DNA of 64,000 nt from Verrucomicrobiota bacterium (GCA_016235555.1 JACRKC010000073.1:115535-179534); one strand, 5' to 3'. Shown: positions 45,122-52,229, numbered from the stretch's first letter. Translations and numbers: made by a program. The notes: generated from the sequence alone by a model not told the origin.

Positions 45122-46543
45122 TCAGCGCTTCACCTGACCATGCACCCCGCGCCCGGAGGTCCCGGGCGGCCGCGTCACCGGTCCCGGCACCCCGACCCGC
45201 GGCTTCCGCACCGTCTCACCCGAAATCGGTTCCGCCCGTTTCACCGGCCGGAATCCTTCCGCGTTTCCGGTCGTCTCCGCCGTCGCGATCTCCGTTTTCT
45301 CTGGCAGCGCCGCGACGTTGCCGGCCCGCGCAGGACTGGCCGTCTCACCCGACATTTCCGGGACCGGAACGACCGGCCGCACCGCGACCGATGGCGCAAT
45401 GCGCCGCATTGCGAGAATCCGACCGTCCGCCAGCGCGACCACCCCGGGACCAAACGCCACCACCCCGCCCGTCGCGTCCGTCATCACCGTGCCGTCCGTC
45501 AGCTCGACCCGATACCTGGCACCGCCGCGAACGACCGATTGCACGAAAACCTTCTCACCGGACCCCGCCACCGCCGCAGGCATCGGCCGATCCGTCGCGA
45601 CTTCCCGCCTGCCCGCCACGGCCGTAACAACCGAGGCCCCTTCCTTCGCCGCCGCTTTCACTCCCGATCCGAGCGCGCCGAACGCCGACTTGCCGGCCGC
45701 CTCGATGACCTTTGGCGACTGCCACGCGAGCACGCCAAACAGCGCCACGGCCGCGACCACCGCCGCCGGCAACGTCCAGAACGGCAGCTTTTTCGTCGGC
45801 TTCGCTTGCTCCGGCGCCAGTCGATCGTTGCCGAGTGCGCCGCGCGTCGAATACAGGCGCCCGAACTTTTCCGGTTCGAGACGGACCACGCCTTTGTCAA
45901 ATTCGCCGCGCGTCGCCATCATGTCCGCACAACTGTAATACGCGTGCCACTCAAATCCGCCCGGCTTCTTCCAGTAAAGAAACGACTGCCGGTAACGGTT
46001 CGTATACAGCCGGCACTCCTGCACCAGCCGACGCAGCGGAGACGCGATTTGCTCCGGCGCCTGCGAAAGCAGATAGACGTTGTCGTCGAGATGACGATGC
46101 TGCGTGAAATAGAACATCAGGACGGGACCAAGCTCCGCCCATTCCGTCGCCGGAAAATGCCGGTGCGCTTCGTCAATGAAGTAGGTCACGCCGACGCCCG
46201 CCCGCGCGGCTTCGGCTCCAAAATAGACTTCCAGCGCCTTATCCCGCGCACCCGGTGCCGCCGTTTTCGCGGTCAGTTGCGGGTCCAACACTTCCAAGTC
46301 CACCGGCCCGCGAAAACGGTAGAAGTGACGCGAAGCGTCTTTCTGAATCACGCGCACACGTTTCGTCACGTCCACACCCAGCGCGGGAAAGTCGCGGTCA
46401 AGCATCTCCTGCAACCGCCCAAGGTCCAGCTCCGTCAGATTCGTGACGACGATGCGCTTGGTGGTCACCAATTCCGCGACCATCTCACGGCAGGCGTTAT
46501 AGCTTTTCCCCGCCCCGGGCCGGCCTGCCCATAGATAGATCAT
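45122..46543 (-). CDS. Zot/pI-like filamentous phage assembly ATPase
   Basis: The 473-residue protein belongs to the Zot (Zonular occludens toxin-like) P-loop family that drives filamentous phage export. Walker A is GRPGAGKS (residues 7-14), the Walker B-like segment is VTYFIDEAHRHFP (about 119-131), and a sensor-type HRHLDDNVYLLSQ follows. One membrane helix (LPAAVVAAVALFGVLAW, about 259-275) separates the cytoplasmic ATPase from a Pro-rich periplasmic tail of about 200 residues. The name reflects homology, not toxicity. It starts 4 bp after the second tip protein gene, last in the structural operon. Confidence 0.9.
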   Translation of the reverse strand: MIYLWAGRPGAGKSYNACREMVAELVTTKRIVVTNLTELDLGRLQEMLDRDFPALGVDVTKRVRVIQKDASRHFYRFRGPVDLEVLDPQLTAKTAAPGARDKALEVYFGAEAARAGVGVTYFIDEAHRHFPATEWAELGPVLMFYFTQHRHLDDNVYLLSQAPEQIASPLRRLVQECRLYTNRYRQSFLYWKKPGGFEWHAYYSCADMMATRGEFDKGVVRLEPEKFGRLYSTRGALGNDRLAPEQAKPTKKLPFWTLPAAVVAAVALFGVLAWQSPKVIEAAGKSAFGALGSGVKAAAKEGASVVTAVAGRREVATDRPMPAAVAGSGEKVFVQSVVRGGARYRVELTDGTVMTDATGGVVAFGPGVVALADGRILAMRRIAPSVAVRPVVPVPEMSGETASPARAGNVAALPEKTEIATAETTGNAEGFRPVKRAEPISGETVRKPRVGVPGPVTRPPGTSGRGVHGQVKR

Positions 46544-46547
46544 GCGA

Positions 46548-47087
46548 TCAATCCCCCACCTGCAGGCCGGCCCGACTCGCCGCCAGAATTAACCAGCAAA
46601 ACCAGCCCATCACCGGCAGCCCGAACCCCGCCAAAAACGCCGCCCACATGCTGTCAGCTGCGAACGTCTCCCCCTTCTCACGCAAAAAGCCAACACCTTC
46701 CCAAGCGAAGTTTCCGCCGTTGTAGACGTGCAGATGAATCACCGTTCCAACGCCGAGCGGCCCCCACGAGCCGAAGCTCGAGATAAAGTTCATGTTCGAG
46801 TCATACTCTTGCAGGTAATACAGCGCCCCCGCCCGCACGTCCAAAGAAGCCGTTTCCCCACCGCGAACCGAGAGCACACGGGAATACTCTTCCCCGTTAT
46901 TATAGATGAGCACATGCGCGGCGGTTGTCCGCATGTTCGTCACCATCACCACGGCGCCGCCCCCGCTAACCTCTTGAACACCGTATGTCATCACCGACGT
47001 ATCAGCGGAGACAGGCGCAGACGGCTTTTGCGCCAGCAGCGGCGCGAGGAACAGGACTACCACCGGGATATACTTAAAAGCGGACAT
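46548..47087 (-). CDS. Prophage tip/minor-coat-like protein with C-terminal anchor
   Basis: The 179-residue protein has a signal peptide (IPVVVLFLAPLLAQKPSAP), a beta-rich centre (GGGAVVMVTNMRTTAAHVLIYNN; GALYYLQEYDSN) and a C-terminal membrane helix (FLAGFGLPVMGWFCWLILAA). It overlaps the preceding large gene by 14 bp. Position between the large tip protein and pI is that of gene VI in Ff phages, although a single anchored helix after an exported domain is more like an adsorption protein. I detect no sequence family. Confidence 0.6.
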   Translation of the reverse strand: MSAFKYIPVVVLFLAPLLAQKPSAPVSADTSVMTYGVQEVSGGGAVVMVTNMRTTAAHVLIYNNGEEYSRVLSVRGGETASLDVRAGALYYLQEYDSNMNFISSFGSWGPLGVGTVIHLHVYNGGNFAWEGVGFLREKGETFAADSMWAAFLAGFGLPVMGWFCWLILAASRAGLQVGD

Positions 47088-48783
47088 ATTTAGCGAAAAA
47101 CATAGCGATGGCGAACACGGCAGGCATTCCCCACGCGAACACCAACGCCGTCAGTTGCAGCTGGATATACGCCCCAATCGGAATGAACTGGTTCAGAAAC
47201 GCGACCGCAGGACCGAACGCACCCAACGCGCTCCCGGTTATGCCCGAAACCAATTCAGCCGCTCCGCCAATCCCACCGGTGAAAAGACCCGGCGCAATGA
47301 CACCTAATTGAGTGTTCGCCGCCCCAACGCCGACAGCCACCGCGGTTGCAAACGCCCCGATCAGCATCGCCGCTAGAATCCCTTGCTTACTGGCCACTAT
47401 AACATCACCCACCACAGGAACGGTCGACGGCGCAGCCGCCGCCTGTGCAGTCTGAAAAACAGACCTGATATACGTATCCACCTCCCGCCGAACGAACCAG
47501 ATAAAGACCAGACAGATACCCAGCAGCAACAGCTCCCGAATGATCGCCGCCCACCCGAGCAACTGCGGAAAGAACGTAAACGGCTTGATCTCGATCGTTG
47601 ACCCCAGCACCGCCAGCGTCCCAAAGGAAATCTCCCCGGATGCCGCCGGCATCGCTGGCGCCTGCGCCACCTGCATCGCCGGCAGATTCTCCACGAATCC
47701 TTGCGCCGCCGCCGTGATCGCCGTCACCTGCGTGCTACGCTCCGCCTGCGCCGCCGCCGTGTCACTATCGACGGTGTGACCGTCAAACCGCCCATAAAAC
47801 CGCGCCGCCGTCTCCGTCGCGGTCTTGATCGCCGCAAGGTCATTCTTGACCCCCGTTATCTCCGCTTTCACCTCCCCGACTTTCACCGACACCTCCCCAA
47901 GCTTCGTCACCGATTCCGTCGCTTGCGCCGAGGTCCACCCGGCCGACGATGAACCCGACCCGCCGCCGGCCTTGAGTTGCGCAACAATCTTGTCGACGCC
48001 CTCCCGATACACCCCCGCGTCCAGCGTGTTACCCGTCAACTCCCAGACCGTTTTGGAGGAATCCGGCGTGATCTCTTTCGGCACCGCCACCGACATTGTC
48101 ACCAGCGACCGCGTCCCGTCGTTCAAATAATCTGGCGTAAAAATCGCCAGAATCGCTTCCGTTCCGCCCCCGGTGAAAAACGACGAGCCCACCCGGTCCA
48201 GCGTCGACACCGAAAATTTCGCGGTCACAACCGACGCCGCCGAGAAATCAATATCCTGCTCCGTCAACGCCCCCGCGCACTGAATCGAAGCGACCTGAAT
48301 ACCGCCCTGATAGAATTTAACCCAGATTGGCGTGCCCGCCGTGGCCCCGGTCGCCGCGATCCGCACCCGGACACCATAACCGGCAGACGGCTTTGTCACG
48401 GTCAGATTGCCGCTGTCCACTATCGTCATGGTCGAGGTATCGAAAATCTTGATGTAAAACGTCACCGATTCCTCCGCCGGTTCCAGTTCCCAGCTTTGCG
48501 CATTATTCACCCCGAAATCCGACCCGATATAATTCTGGTTTTGATCTACGTTATCCCCCCACGCCGAGGAGGCGACGCGATTGATCATAAGCACCTGATT
48601 CTGCGCCGCGCCCCAGTTGATAGAGGTGAACGTGAAGTTGGTTTCCCAAAAACCATCCCCGAGTGCCCGCGTGGACCACGCGCCGCCGACGATCCGCCCG
48701 CCGATGTTCCATGTCCCGACCGCCGCCCGCAGCGGGCCGAAACTCAGCAGCAGGATCAGCAGAAGGAACCGCAGCGCTTTCAT
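47074..48783 (-). CDS. Large prophage tip/adsorption-type protein (pIII position)
   Basis: The ATG at 48783 gives 569 residues: a signal peptide (MKALRFLLLILLLSFGPLRA), an exported beta-rich part (about 22-290), a Gly/Ser linker (GGGSGSSSAGW), a coiled coil (KLGEVSVKVGEVKAEITGVK onward) and a C-terminal third with several hydrophobic helices (LLLLGICLVFIWFV; ILAAMLIGAFATAVAVGVGA; LTALVFAWGMPAVFAIAMFF). It therefore looks like a pIII-like domain joined to a multi-helix pVI-like anchor. The start overlaps the stop of the 36-codon gene (ATGA). It probably binds host receptors and caps the virion; this rests on position and topology. Confidence 0.7.
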   Translation of the reverse strand: MKALRFLLLILLLSFGPLRAAVGTWNIGGRIVGGAWSTRALGDGFWETNFTFTSINWGAAQNQVLMINRVASSAWGDNVDQNQNYIGSDFGVNNAQSWELEPAEESVTFYIKIFDTSTMTIVDSGNLTVTKPSAGYGVRVRIAATGATAGTPIWVKFYQGGIQVASIQCAGALTEQDIDFSAASVVTAKFSVSTLDRVGSSFFTGGGTEAILAIFTPDYLNDGTRSLVTMSVAVPKEITPDSSKTVWELTGNTLDAGVYREGVDKIVAQLKAGGGSGSSSAGWTSAQATESVTKLGEVSVKVGEVKAEITGVKNDLAAIKTATETAARFYGRFDGHTVDSDTAAAQAERSTQVTAITAAAQGFVENLPAMQVAQAPAMPAASGEISFGTLAVLGSTIEIKPFTFFPQLLGWAAIIRELLLLGICLVFIWFVRREVDTYIRSVFQTAQAAAAPSTVPVVGDVIVASKQGILAAMLIGAFATAVAVGVGAANTQLGVIAPGLFTGGIGGAAELVSGITGSALGAFGPAVAFLNQFIPIGAYIQLQLTALVFAWGMPAVFAIAMFFAKYVRF

Positions 48784-48890
48784 CGTGTGATTCTCGACAG
48801 CCAGTAAACCAGCACGGCCCCGGTAAGGAGTCCGACCAGAAACCACAACGCCACCGCCAGCGATTCAGAAATTGTTATGACGCTCAGCAT
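48780..48890 (-). CDS. 36-residue membrane protein (pVII/pIX-like)
   Basis: The frame runs from ATG at 48890 to a stop that overlaps the next ATG (ATGA). The peptide starts MLSVITISESLA, has one hydrophobic helix (VALWFLVGLLTGAVLVYW) and ends in a basic LSRITR. Its size and topology match the short end-cap proteins pVII and pIX (about 32-33 residues) of Ff phages. It lies between the coat hairpin and the pIII-position gene and is easily overlooked by gene callers. Coupling to the downstream gene strongly supports translation. Confidence 0.72.
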   Translation of the reverse strand: MLSVITISESLAVALWFLVGLLTGAVLVYWLSRITR

Positions 48891-48896
48891 ACGGAA

Positions 48897-48920
48897 AGCG
48901 GCCCATTTGCACGGGCCGCT
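48897..48920 (-). terminator. Hairpin after the coat gene
   Basis: AGCGGCCC and GGGCCGCT form a perfect 8-bp stem with an 8-nt loop, 10 nt after the coat stop codon. There is no strong T run, so it may be a partial terminator or an RNA-stabilising hairpin. Ff phages have a terminator in the same place, after gene VIII, which keeps coat mRNA in excess. Confidence 0.6.
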
Positions 48921-48930
48921 CGCGGTAGGC

Positions 48931-49164
48931 TCAGGACACCCCAAGACCCTTTTTCACCATGCGGATGCACATCCGCGCAGCGAAAACGCCCACCCCGATC
49001 GTCAGACCGGTGAGAAACAGGCCCTGCGCCGTCGTCACCTTGGAGCTCACGTCAGTGAGAGCCGCCGCAACATCAGCGTAGTCGGCCGCATTCGCCACGG
49101 CACCGGTGGCCACCGACGCACCCGCGCCAGCGATGTATTTGCTCTTGCTCTTGATCCAGTTCAT
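48931..49164 (-). CDS. Major coat protein (pVIII-like)
   Basis: The ATG at 49164 gives 77 residues and is preceded by AAAGGGAA. A signal peptide ends in GAVANA before ADYADVAAALT. The mature part of about 51 residues has an acidic N-terminus, one hydrophobic helix (GLFLTGLTIGVGVFAA) and a basic C-terminus (RMCIRMVKKG), the exact plan of filamentous phage coat proteins (M13 pVIII: signal peptide, acidic N-terminus, hydrophobic core, Lys-rich end). It follows Rep by 13 bp. It would be stored in the inner membrane and build the virion shaft. Confidence 0.85.
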   Translation of the reverse strand: MNWIKSKSKYIAGAGASVATGAVANAADYADVAAALTDVSSKVTTAQGLFLTGLTIGVGVFAARMCIRMVKKGLGVS

Positions 49165-49177
49165 TTTCGATTCCCTT

Positions 49178-49921
49178 TCATTTGCCGGTGTTGAAGTTCG
49201 ACAGCGCACCGGCAAACGCTCCCGAGTCCTTGCGGACGTTAAAAATCGCCTGTCCCGCTCCCACCCGCCCCGCAGTTACGACGTTGTAACTGTTACCGCC
49301 AATCTCTGGCACTTGAGTTACAACGTCGTAACTCCCCGCGCAGATTTCGTCGATTTCACGCTGCCGCGCCCATTGCCGCGCCATGCAAATCCGTTTCCAA
49401 TTGTTCTGAATATGCGAATAGCGCGTTCGGAATGCCGCCCGCGTCAGCGTCGCAAGGTCGCTTTGCACTTCTATCCGGTTTGCCGGAATATGGCTCCACC
49501 CGCCGAACTTCGCCCACATCCGGCAGCCGTCCGGCAGTTTCCATTGGCTCTTGTGCATGTATTTAGCCAGATAGTGCGCGTCCGACGGCTTCGCCCGTCG
49601 CACATGTATCCGGCCAATACCAGTCCCCGCGCTGACCCGTCGCATCGCCTGCACGGCGAAGCGTTCGTTGATCAGCGCATGGCAATGCAGCCGGCCCGAC
49701 TGGAAGGGCTCAAACACCCGCAGTCCCTTGAACCCTTCGCCCATCCCCCACCCGTTCCACCGCGTCAAATACCGGTTCCACGCCTGCGCAAATTGCCGGT
49801 CCGACATCAGGCAATGCGGCGTAAACGTCCAAAAATAACAGCGCGGCGCACTGTTCCAAATGTCCTCAAAACACCAGTAAAACGCGAGTTCGCGTTTACT
49901 ATATAGGCGGTCAAGAATCAT
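49178..49921 (-). CDS. Rolling-circle replication initiator (HUH endonuclease)
   Basis: The 247-residue protein carries the HUH Rep motifs in order: motif I YFWTFTP (about 29-35), motif II GRLHCHALIN (His-x-His, about 77-86) and motif III AHYLAKYMHK (about 114-123), with the nicking Tyr inside it. It should nick the plus-strand origin, which probably lies in the stem-loop region just upstream (49922-50529). Two copies of the 16-bp palindrome lie in its 3' end and encode the repeated SYDVVT/SYNVVT segments, so that C-terminal part may be shaped by DNA-level selection. Confidence 0.85.
   Translation of the reverse strand: MILDRLYSKRELAFYWCFEDIWNSAPRCYFWTFTPHCLMSDRQFAQAWNRYLTRWNGWGMGEGFKGLRVFEPFQSGRLHCHALINERFAVQAMRRVSAGTGIGRIHVRRAKPSDAHYLAKYMHKSQWKLPDGCRMWAKFGGWSHIPANRIEVQSDLATLTRAAFRTRYSHIQNNWKRICMARQWARQREIDEICAGSYDVVTQVPEIGGNSYNVVTAGRVGAGQAIFNVRKDSGAFAGALSNFNTGK
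49275..49290. promoter_or_regulatory. Prophage palindrome site 3
   Basis: GTTACGACGTTGTAAC within the 3' end of rep, about 110 bp upstream of the coat gene start. It pairs with site 4, which lies 42 bp away in the opposite orientation. Confidence 0.6.
49317..49332. promoter_or_regulatory. Prophage palindrome site 4
   Basis: GTTACAACGTCGTAAC, the reverse complement of sites 1-3. Its start is 42 bp, about four helical turns, from site 3, so both would lie on the same face of DNA ahead of the coat gene. Confidence 0.6.
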
Positions 49922-49994
49922 GTTTATAGCCTCTAAATCGCTCGCCTATAGTCAAGCATATTCATCCTTGAATTGTTTGATATAGAACAAGGTT

Positions 49995-50059
49995 AGGCGC
50001 GCGCTCCGGTCGCCGCACGCGCTCCGCGCGTTGCGGCGACCGGTGCGACGCGCGCGCCT
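49995..50059. other. 65-nt GC-rich stem-loop upstream of rep
   Basis: The outer arms AGGCGCGCGC and GCGCGCGCCT and inner arms CCGGTCGCCGCA and TGCGGCGACCGG stack with a small inner ACGCGC/GCGCGT pair to make one long hairpin. It is the first of two large structures in the gap ahead of rep and is a candidate origin or packaging signal. Confidence 0.6.
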
Positions 50060-50197
50060 CTTCGCTATACAACATCTCAGGGCGTTATATCATGCTTGTA
50101 TTTGGAGGCCGCGGGGCTCCGCCCCCCAGCAACTGACCCCCGGATGCGCCTACGGCGCGCGCTTCGCTTCATGGTCACCGCCGCTTCGCGGCAGCCC

Positions 50198-50326
50198 TTT
50201 CCCCTGCCCCGCCCTACGAGGGTAGCACGCGCGTCAAGGTGTTCTCGCCGGCAATGTCCTGCGGCAATGTCCGGCTGCGCTCCACCTTGACGCGCGTGCT
50301 GCCCTCTCCTGTCGGGGCAGGGGAAA
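50198..50326. other. 129-nt stem-loop with iterons: candidate replication origin or packaging signal
   Basis: The outer arms TTTCCCCTGCCCC and GGGGCAGGGGAAA (13 bp, perfect) and inner arms GAGGGTAGCACGCGCGTCAA and TTGACGCGCGTGCTGCCCTC (24 bp in full with one G-U) enclose a loop with two direct copies of GGCAATGTCC (50250-50259 and 50263-50272), themselves framed by GCCGG/CCGGC. Filamentous phages keep the origin and packaging hairpins in such an intergenic region. The stretch 50060-50197 also shows small GC-rich hairpins. Confidence 0.65.
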
Positions 50327-50358
50327 AAATCCCTTGGCTTCGCACTCTTGAGCATGAA

Positions 50359-50374
50359 ATTACAACGTCGTAAC
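50359..50374. promoter_or_regulatory. Prophage palindrome site 5
   Basis: ATTACAACGTCGTAAC, one base different from site 4. It lies between the large stem-loop and the small plus-strand gene at 50530, possibly serving a promoter in the gap 50375-50529, which otherwise shows nothing clear. Confidence 0.55.
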
Positions 50375-50529
50375 TCCAAGGTTCGCCGCACCCGCCGCCC
50401 CCCGGGCTATCAGCACGTCATGCGCCTCTGGGGCTCCCGCACCCTCTGGACGTTCCGTCTCACTTTCCGCAAGCGCATTCTCGCGCTTGCGTTTCCTCCC
50501 GTTCAGTTAACCTTCGACTTCATCTAACG

Positions 50530-50775
50530 ATGCCCGATCCCACCGCCATAATCACCGGCCAACTCATCCGCCACCTAGAGCGGCCCCATTTCAAACCTTT
50601 CGTCATTGTCACCTCTGACGGCGGCAAGCACCGCGTGCCCACCCGCGACCATCTCACCATCACCCGCTTGCTCCGCCTTATCGTGCTGGAACACGACGAC
50701 GGCACCATTGAGGAGATCAATCCGCTCCACATCACACGCATAACCGCGGCGCGCGACCCTGCCCGCGCCGCTTAA
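50530..50775 (+). CDS. Small uncharacterised protein
   Basis: The 81-residue protein (HLERPHFKPFVIVTSDGG; HRVPTRDHLTITRLLRLIVL; EEINPLHITRI) resembles small beta-rich proteins with the pattern PFxIVxxDGxxHxVPxxDH that are widespread in Planctomycetota and Verrucomicrobiota. Such proteins are usually chromosomal, so this may be a cargo (moron) gene picked up by the phage. It is the only plus-strand gene in the right half of the prophage and ends in its own terminator. Confidence 0.6.
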   Translation: MPDPTAIITGQLIRHLERPHFKPFVIVTSDGGKHRVPTRDHLTITRLLRLIVLEHDDGTIEEINPLHITRITAARDPARAA

Positions 50776-50789
50776 GCCCCCTCCCCATC

Positions 50790-50816
50790 AGCCCCGGCTC
50801 TCCGCCGGGGCTTTTT
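50790..50816 (+). terminator. Intrinsic terminator
   Basis: AGCCCCGGC-TCTCC-GCCGGGGCT followed by TTTTT. It ends the small plus-strand gene at 50530, as expected for a self-contained transcription unit. Confidence 0.85.
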
Positions 50817-50822
50817 CGTGCC

Positions 50823-51029
50823 TCAATACGGCGGCTCCATTCCGGTTTCGCTGACCGCCCGCATTGCTCCGGTTTCCATCACCCCAGCCAGCCGCCATTC
50901 ATTCGGCTTGTATCCCAGCGCACCCGCGGTCTCGCGTGCAGCTCTCACCGCCTCAGCCAGGTATTCCGCCTCCACCACCCCCTCGCACAGCGTCCGGCTG
51001 TCGCAGGTGTTCGTCACGATCAGATACAC
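50823..51029 (-). CDS. Small uncharacterised prophage protein
   Basis: The proposed GTG start at 51029 (AGGA 11 nt upstream) gives 68 residues (YLIVTNTCDSRTLCEGVVEA, then AEAVRAARETAGALGYKPNE). The frame is open further, with an ATG at 51137 (105-codon total, GAGG 9 nt upstream), but that extension crosses a strong hairpin (51056-51079) and looks unlike protein. No family is recognised. It is the last gene of the early cluster before the convergent terminator. Confidence 0.55.
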   Translation of the reverse strand: MYLIVTNTCDSRTLCEGVVEAEYLAEAVRAARETAGALGYKPNEWRLAGVMETGAMRAVSETGMEPPY

Positions 51030-51055
51030 ATACCGCCGTTTCCTAAGCGCAAAAT

Positions 51056-51079
51056 GCCCCGACGGTTTCCCGTCGGGGC
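51056..51079 (-). terminator. Hairpin ending the early gene pair
   Basis: GCCCCGACGG-N4-CCGTCGGGGC, a perfect 10-bp stem. On the minus strand it is followed by ATTTT. It lies 63 nt after the stop of the gene at 51142 and could terminate or attenuate early transcription before the small gene. Confidence 0.55.
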
Positions 51080-51141
51080 TTTGGGCTTGAGCGTTGCTCC
51101 GAGTTTTCACGCAACGGCAGCGGAGCTCATCCCGCATCACG

Positions 51142-51459
51142 TCACGCCTCGACCGCGAACAGGTTCCCGGTCGCACGCAGGAACCCTTCAACGCGCTCGA
51201 AACTTTCACACTGGAGAAGGACTTTCGCGCCCTTCTTAAACGGCTGCCGGAATTGCGCCACCGCTTCCGCCGTCGACCGTTCCTGAACCGTCACTTGATC
51301 GTTGCCCGTCTCGACCACGTGCTTGATTACCGAAAACTCGGCAGGTTTCCCCGTCACCTTGTCACGATACTTGATCGTTTCAGGTTTGGAGGCCCGATAC
51401 TCGCCGAGCATATAGACGCCGCCCCGTTCCATGAGGCCCGTGATTTCAGTTACTTTCAT
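51142..51459 (-). CDS. Prophage early protein, possible ssDNA-binding (gene V position)
   Basis: The 105-residue protein is beta-rich (GGVYMLGEYRASKPETIKY; FSVIKHVVETGNDQVTVQE; KKGAKVLLQCESFERVEGF), compatible with a small OB-fold. Filamentous phages need an ssDNA-binding protein (pV) of about this size, and none of the other genes fits better. It overlaps the end of the preceding gene by 14 bp, so the two are coupled. The assignment is inferred from size, pattern and need, not from a recognised family. Confidence 0.5.
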   Translation of the reverse strand: MKVTEITGLMERGGVYMLGEYRASKPETIKYRDKVTGKPAEFSVIKHVVETGNDQVTVQERSTAEAVAQFRQPFKKGAKVLLQCESFERVEGFLRATGNLFAVEA

Positions 51460-52048
51460 GTTTGTCTTTCTTGCCTCGCTTGATCGGTTTCACGATGAAT
51501 TCAAAACGGCAGTCGAGGCGCTCCGCATTGAACTTGAACCGCTTTTTGGCCTGCGGTCCGTTATAGCCATTTACCATCTTGGTAAAAAACTCACGGAGTG
51601 CCGGCACACTATAGGCCCGACCCTCCGATTCCGGCAGCGTTTGCCGCGCCTCCGCCAGCGCGAGCCGAACGCCAATCAGCGACTTCGCGAAGCGCTTGAA
51701 GGTTTTTTCGTCGGCTTCGATGATGCGCTTGGCCTCGCTGATGCGGACTTTTGTCCACCCCGCCCGCGCCAGCACCGATTGGCACTCGCGCCCAATGATC
51801 GCCGCGTCCCGCATCGTCACAACGACCCGACGAAACGCACCAATGTAACCTTCCGTTGCGTGCGAGAATTCGCGCAGGGCTTCGCCCACCTCCGGATTTT
51901 TCGCCAGCAGTTCGTCTGCTTTCTCGCGGTCCGTTTCCGTCAGGAAGCTCGCTTGCGTTTCCGCCACGGCGTCCGGTGGTTCTCCGATCAGTTCCAATTG
52001 CACCGCGTTTCTTTCGGGCGGGAGTGCAACCGCCAGTTCTGTGCTCAT
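51446..52048 (-). CDS. Uncharacterised early prophage protein
   Basis: The ATG at 52048 gives 200 residues, mostly helical (EKADELLAKNPEVGEALREF; MRDAAIIGRECQSVLARAG; KVRISEAKRIIEADEKTFKR), with a basic C-terminus (KRGKKDKHESN). It may bind DNA, but I recognise no family. A copy of the 16-bp palindrome ends 10 bp ahead of its start codon, in the position of an operator over the ribosome-binding or promoter region. In the circular phage it would lie directly downstream of the extended integrase frame. Confidence 0.6.
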   Translation of the reverse strand: MSTELAVALPPERNAVQLELIGEPPDAVAETQASFLTETDREKADELLAKNPEVGEALREFSHATEGYIGAFRRVVVTMRDAAIIGRECQSVLARAGWTKVRISEAKRIIEADEKTFKRFAKSLIGVRLALAEARQTLPESEGRAYSVPALREFFTKMVNGYNGPQAKKRFKFNAERLDCRFEFIVKPIKRGKKDKHESN

Positions 52049-52057
52049 GTTTTTAGA

Positions 52058-52073
52058 GTTACGACGTTGTAAC
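52058..52073. promoter_or_regulatory. Prophage palindrome site 6, ahead of the early operon
   Basis: GTTACGACGTTGTAAC, 10 bp upstream of the early gene start (52048). Binding here would block transcription or translation initiation. The TAA of the integrase tail frame lies within this site (52059-52061). Confidence 0.65.
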
Positions 52074-52229
52074 TGCACCGGGACCGCCGGGCTTCGGGGC
52101 TTGCGCCAAAAGCGTTAACTCATATCCGTCAAAAGCCGCCGCCTCGGCTTCCTCCAATGCGTTCAACAGTGCGTTCCACTCCGCGACACTGGGTAAACCG
52201 GCCGGTTCGAATCCTTCTCCTACCACCAT
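52059..52229 (-). pseudogene. Orphan integrase C-terminal tail at attR
   Basis: The open frame starts at the ATG of the att core (VVGEGFEP, as at the integrase end) and continues with 47 phage-encoded residues (AGLPSVAEWNALLNALEEAE onward, ending PGAVTTS). In the excised circle these codons join the integrase frame exactly, giving a protein of about 454 residues. In the prophage they are cut off from the gene. The tail is Ala/Glu-rich and probably helical. Whether it is translated alone here is unknown. Confidence 0.6.

Noticed and set aside
45122..46543. Zot annotation as an enterotoxin
   Set aside because: The family name is historical. Walker motifs, the single membrane helix and the position in the operon show a phage assembly ATPase.
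50823..51209. Long version of the small prophage gene starting at 51209
   Set aside because: It overlaps the preceding gene by 68 bp, crosses a strong hairpin and its N-terminal part looks unlike protein; shorter starts at 51029 or 51137 are preferred.
51142..51459. Firm assignment of the 105-residue protein as the phage ssDNA-binding protein
   Set aside because: Size and beta pattern fit, but no sequence signature is visible; kept only as a possibility.
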